Source of the DNA: Thalassobaculum litoreum DSM 18839
GTDB taxonomy: Bacteria > Pseudomonadota > Alphaproteobacteria > Thalassobaculales > Thalassobaculaceae
DNA: 64,000 nt
NCBI RefSeq assembly: GCF_900102465.1
Contig: NZ_FNBW01000013.1
Span: forward strand, 96,260-160,259
Direction: 5' to 3'
Under the pieces are notes generated by a model. The model saw only the letters and a program-made list of their open reading frames with translations, was not told where the DNA came from and searched no databases. Shown piece by piece: positions 62,611 to 64,000 of the stretch (position 1 is its first letter; each line of letters opens with the position of its first letter). The position numbers were made by a program, and so were the translations under genes.

Positions 62611-63219
62611 ATGATGGCCGTGACAATGACAGCGGGATCGGGGCGGAAGCTCGGATACGCGCGCGTCTCCATGCCCGACCAAAAACTCCGCATGCAGATC
62701 GACGCGCTGGAGCAAGCCGGGTGCGACGCGGTGTTCTCCGATCACGGGATATCCGGCGCGAAGGCGGAACGCCCCGGCCTTGATGAGCTGCTATCGGCGG
62801 CCCGGCCCGGCGACATGGTGGTGGTGTATAAGCTGGACCGTCTCGGGCGATCGGTATTCCACCTCTCCGACCTGCTGGTCCGCTTCAATGGAGAGGGCAT
62901 AAATTTCTGCTCGCTCAGCGAGGGCATCAACACCGCCACGCCGGGCGGCAAGATGGTGTTCCACGTCTTCGCCGCGTTCGCGGAGTTCCAGCGGGACATT
63001 ATTTCCGAGAACACGATTGAGGGCCTGAAAGCCGCCCGCCGCCGAGGCAAGACGCTTGGGCGGCCCTGCGCGCTCACGTTCGAGCAAGCGCTGGGCGCAT
63101 ACGAATGTATGACAGACGCGGGTGGGAACGTGCTGGACCTGGCAATGGCCCTTGGCGTTGCGCCGATCACGCTGGACCGCGCGTTCATCCGTTATGGGCT
63201 GGCGCTAGAGGCGGCCTGA
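62611..63219 (+). CDS. Serine recombinase (resolvase/invertase family)
   Basis: A 202-residue small serine recombinase. The nucleophile is S20 in GYARVS; YKLDRLGRS (73 to 81) and SEGINTATPGGKMVFHVFAAFAEFQRDIISENT are family signatures. A C-terminal HTH includes ALTFEQALGAYE and VAPITLDRAFIRYG. It would resolve multimers or invert DNA segments between short sites. The ATG at 62611 follows a G-run. An inverted repeat sits just upstream. Confidence 0.9.
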   Translation: MMAVTMTAGSGRKLGYARVSMPDQKLRMQIDALEQAGCDAVFSDHGISGAKAERPGLDELLSAARPGDMVVVYKLDRLGRSVFHLSDLLVRFNGEGINFCSLSEGINTATPGGKMVFHVFAAFAEFQRDIISENTIEGLKAARRRGKTLGRPCALTFEQALGAYECMTDAGGNVLDLAMALGVAPITLDRAFIRYGLALEAA

Positions 63220-63782
63220 GCGCCGTCACCCATGCGCACGACGCCCACAACATCGCGGTGGCTGATGAGGCCGAGGCGCGTGCTGTCCAGCCCGCCGCCG
63301 GTCATTGTGCCGAGCACGAGATAAGCATCCAGCGGAATCACCCCATCGAAATCCCGTTCATAGAGCGCGATCATTTTAGAGCGCCCAGCGGAGAGGATGT
63401 AGGGTTGGCCGAGTGCGTTGCGGAGCACGTCACCGTTCAAAATGATGCGGCCATCCCCGCGCATCGCGAAGGTATCACCCGCCACACCGCGCACTTGTTT
63501 GATGATCGGCATCTTGTGTGCGCCGGATCGGAACACCACGAGATCGCCAGTTTGCGCGGAGCCAGAACAATTGGCAGGGTACATCATCACAGTCCCACCA
63601 TCGGCCACAACCGGCGCGAGGGAATTACCTGCAATGTCCACAGGCCGGAGCGTGCAGATAATATCTTCAGTGAAGCCTCCAGCAGCACTATCCGCTATAA
63701 TTCTATAAAAACATAGAACTGTCAGAAATAAATAAAATACAAAATGACCTAAAACTACCACGGAATCGAGCAATTTCCCCAT
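63192..63782 (-). CDS. S26-family signal peptidase (TraF-like)
   Basis: A 196-residue protein. An N-terminal membrane helix (about 6 to 30) is followed by the catalytic Ser in AGNSLAPVV (S54) and the catalytic Lys in PIIKQVRGVAGD (K95), the S26 dyad. Plasmid TraF-type members process conjugative pilins. Its 3' end overlaps the convergent recombinase gene by 28 bases, and its 5' end overlaps the upstream gene by 28 bases. Confidence 0.85.
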   Translation of the reverse strand: MGKLLDSVVVLGHFVFYLFLTVLCFYRIIADSAAGGFTEDIICTLRPVDIAGNSLAPVVADGGTVMMYPANCSGSAQTGDLVVFRSGAHKMPIIKQVRGVAGDTFAMRGDGRIILNGDVLRNALGQPYILSAGRSKMIALYERDFDGVIPLDAYLVLGTMTGGGLDSTRLGLISHRDVVGVVRMGDGAQAASSASP

Positions 63783-64000
63783 TGCACGCCGCCACCCGGT
63801 TGACTTCTATCCTTACAAATTACGCTTCCCGTCTGGGTATCCATTCTAAGACATGTAATATTATTGTAATACACTCCATAGTTTGTGCACATCAATTGAT
63901 AGCGCCCGTTGACGCCCCCCGCTGCGACGGCGGTGTCGACGTAGTCTTTGGAGGCAAGGCTATCGCCAGTGATGCTGCCCTTCATGCTCCACCATTTGCT
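63755..64000 (-). CDS. C-terminus of a possible pilus-tip (PilV-like) or fibre protein, 5' end outside window
   Basis: The frame is open to the right edge (81 codons visible), so the start is probably outside; the ATG at 63985 is only an internal Met. The segment SKDYVDTAVAAGG followed by a Cys-containing domain (LMCTNYGVYYNNITCLRMD, VICKDRSQPGGGVQWGNC) resembles the C-terminal variable domains of PilV-type adhesins and some tail fibres. It overlaps the TraF-like peptidase start by 28 bases, consistent with a conjugation or pilus operon. Confidence 0.5.
   Translation of the reverse strand, partial: SKWWSMKGSITGDSLASKDYVDTAVAAGGVNGRYQLMCTNYGVYYNNITCLRMDTQTGSVICKDRSQPGGGVQWGNCSIPW

Larger units (their letters stand above)
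43250..64000. mobile_element. Integrated plasmid-like or mobilizable genomic island (right end outside window)
   Basis: From just upstream of maeB the gene content changes from metabolism to mobilization, restriction, ParB, ArdA, iterons, IS, Argonaute, serine recombinase and pilus-type genes. Base composition becomes lower and uneven. The left junction lies between 43250 and 43412, but I cannot see an integrase, tRNA target or flanking repeat, so the exact edge and the integration mechanism are unknown. No complete conjugation machinery is visible within the window. Confidence 0.75.

Overview
The window looks like a chromosomal segment of a high-GC alphaproteobacterium (Rhodospirillales-like in gene content and codon use; this is inference, no rRNA marker is present). 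Bases 1 to about 43,250 are ordinary host DNA, very GC-rich and tightly packed. Bases from about 43,250 to the window end are a mobile island with lower and more variable GC.

Host part. On the minus strand, 5719 to 795 is a six-gene operon: M14 carboxypeptidase, ArsC/YffB-like protein, and a three-part FAD/[2Fe-2S] amine or imino-acid dehydrogenase of the HcnABC/LhpBEF type with a LysE-type exporter embedded in it. Next come an NAD_binding_9 protein, a phytanoyl-CoA dioxygenase, a calcineurin-like phosphoesterase, a small membrane protein, an EamA transporter and a class III nucleotide cyclase. From 12.5 to 17.6 kb lies an acyl-CoA degradation block (3-hydroxyacyl-CoA dehydrogenase, PcaF/PaaJ-like thiolase, MDR oxidoreductase) followed by a TetR regulator that is divergent from a RidA protein across three copies of an ATACG-N3-CGTAT palindrome. 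From 17.6 to 29.5 kb are a BKACE enzyme, a TAXI-TRAP transporter, a BCCT transporter, an acyl-CoA synthetase and acyl-CoA dehydrogenase pair, a gamma-glutamyltransferase and a Gfo/Idh/MocA enzyme. From 29.6 to 43.2 kb are small regulators, nitronate monooxygenase-like and ADP-forming acyl-CoA synthetase genes, a cyclase-family hydrolase, tandem DMT transporters, a cupin, a zinc alcohol dehydrogenase, MgtE and the fused malic enzyme MaeB.

Island. It starts in the upstream region of maeB. It carries mobilization genes (mobC-like, relaxase), a large membrane protein of unknown function, an ardA remnant beside an 11-bp inverted repeat, a single-chain type-ISP-like restriction-modification enzyme with no visible helicase, a lone ParB-domain protein with intact ardA, a DnaA box followed by four repeats at exact 23-bp spacing (a plasmid-type iteron array), a DUF4143 ATPase, and an internally deleted IS630 copy. 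Then comes the most notable system: a short prokaryotic Argonaute translationally coupled to a SIR2-APAZ protein (SPARSA-type), preceded by a small winged-helix-like gene. A long non-coding stretch with strong hairpins, a coiled-coil protein, a secreted protein, a serine recombinase, a TraF-like S26 peptidase and the C-terminus of a possible PilV-like protein finish the window.

The island reads as an integrated plasmid or mobilizable element. It combines self-protection (restriction), anti-restriction (ArdA) and abortive NAD-depleting defence (pAgo/SIR2). Its right end lies outside the window.
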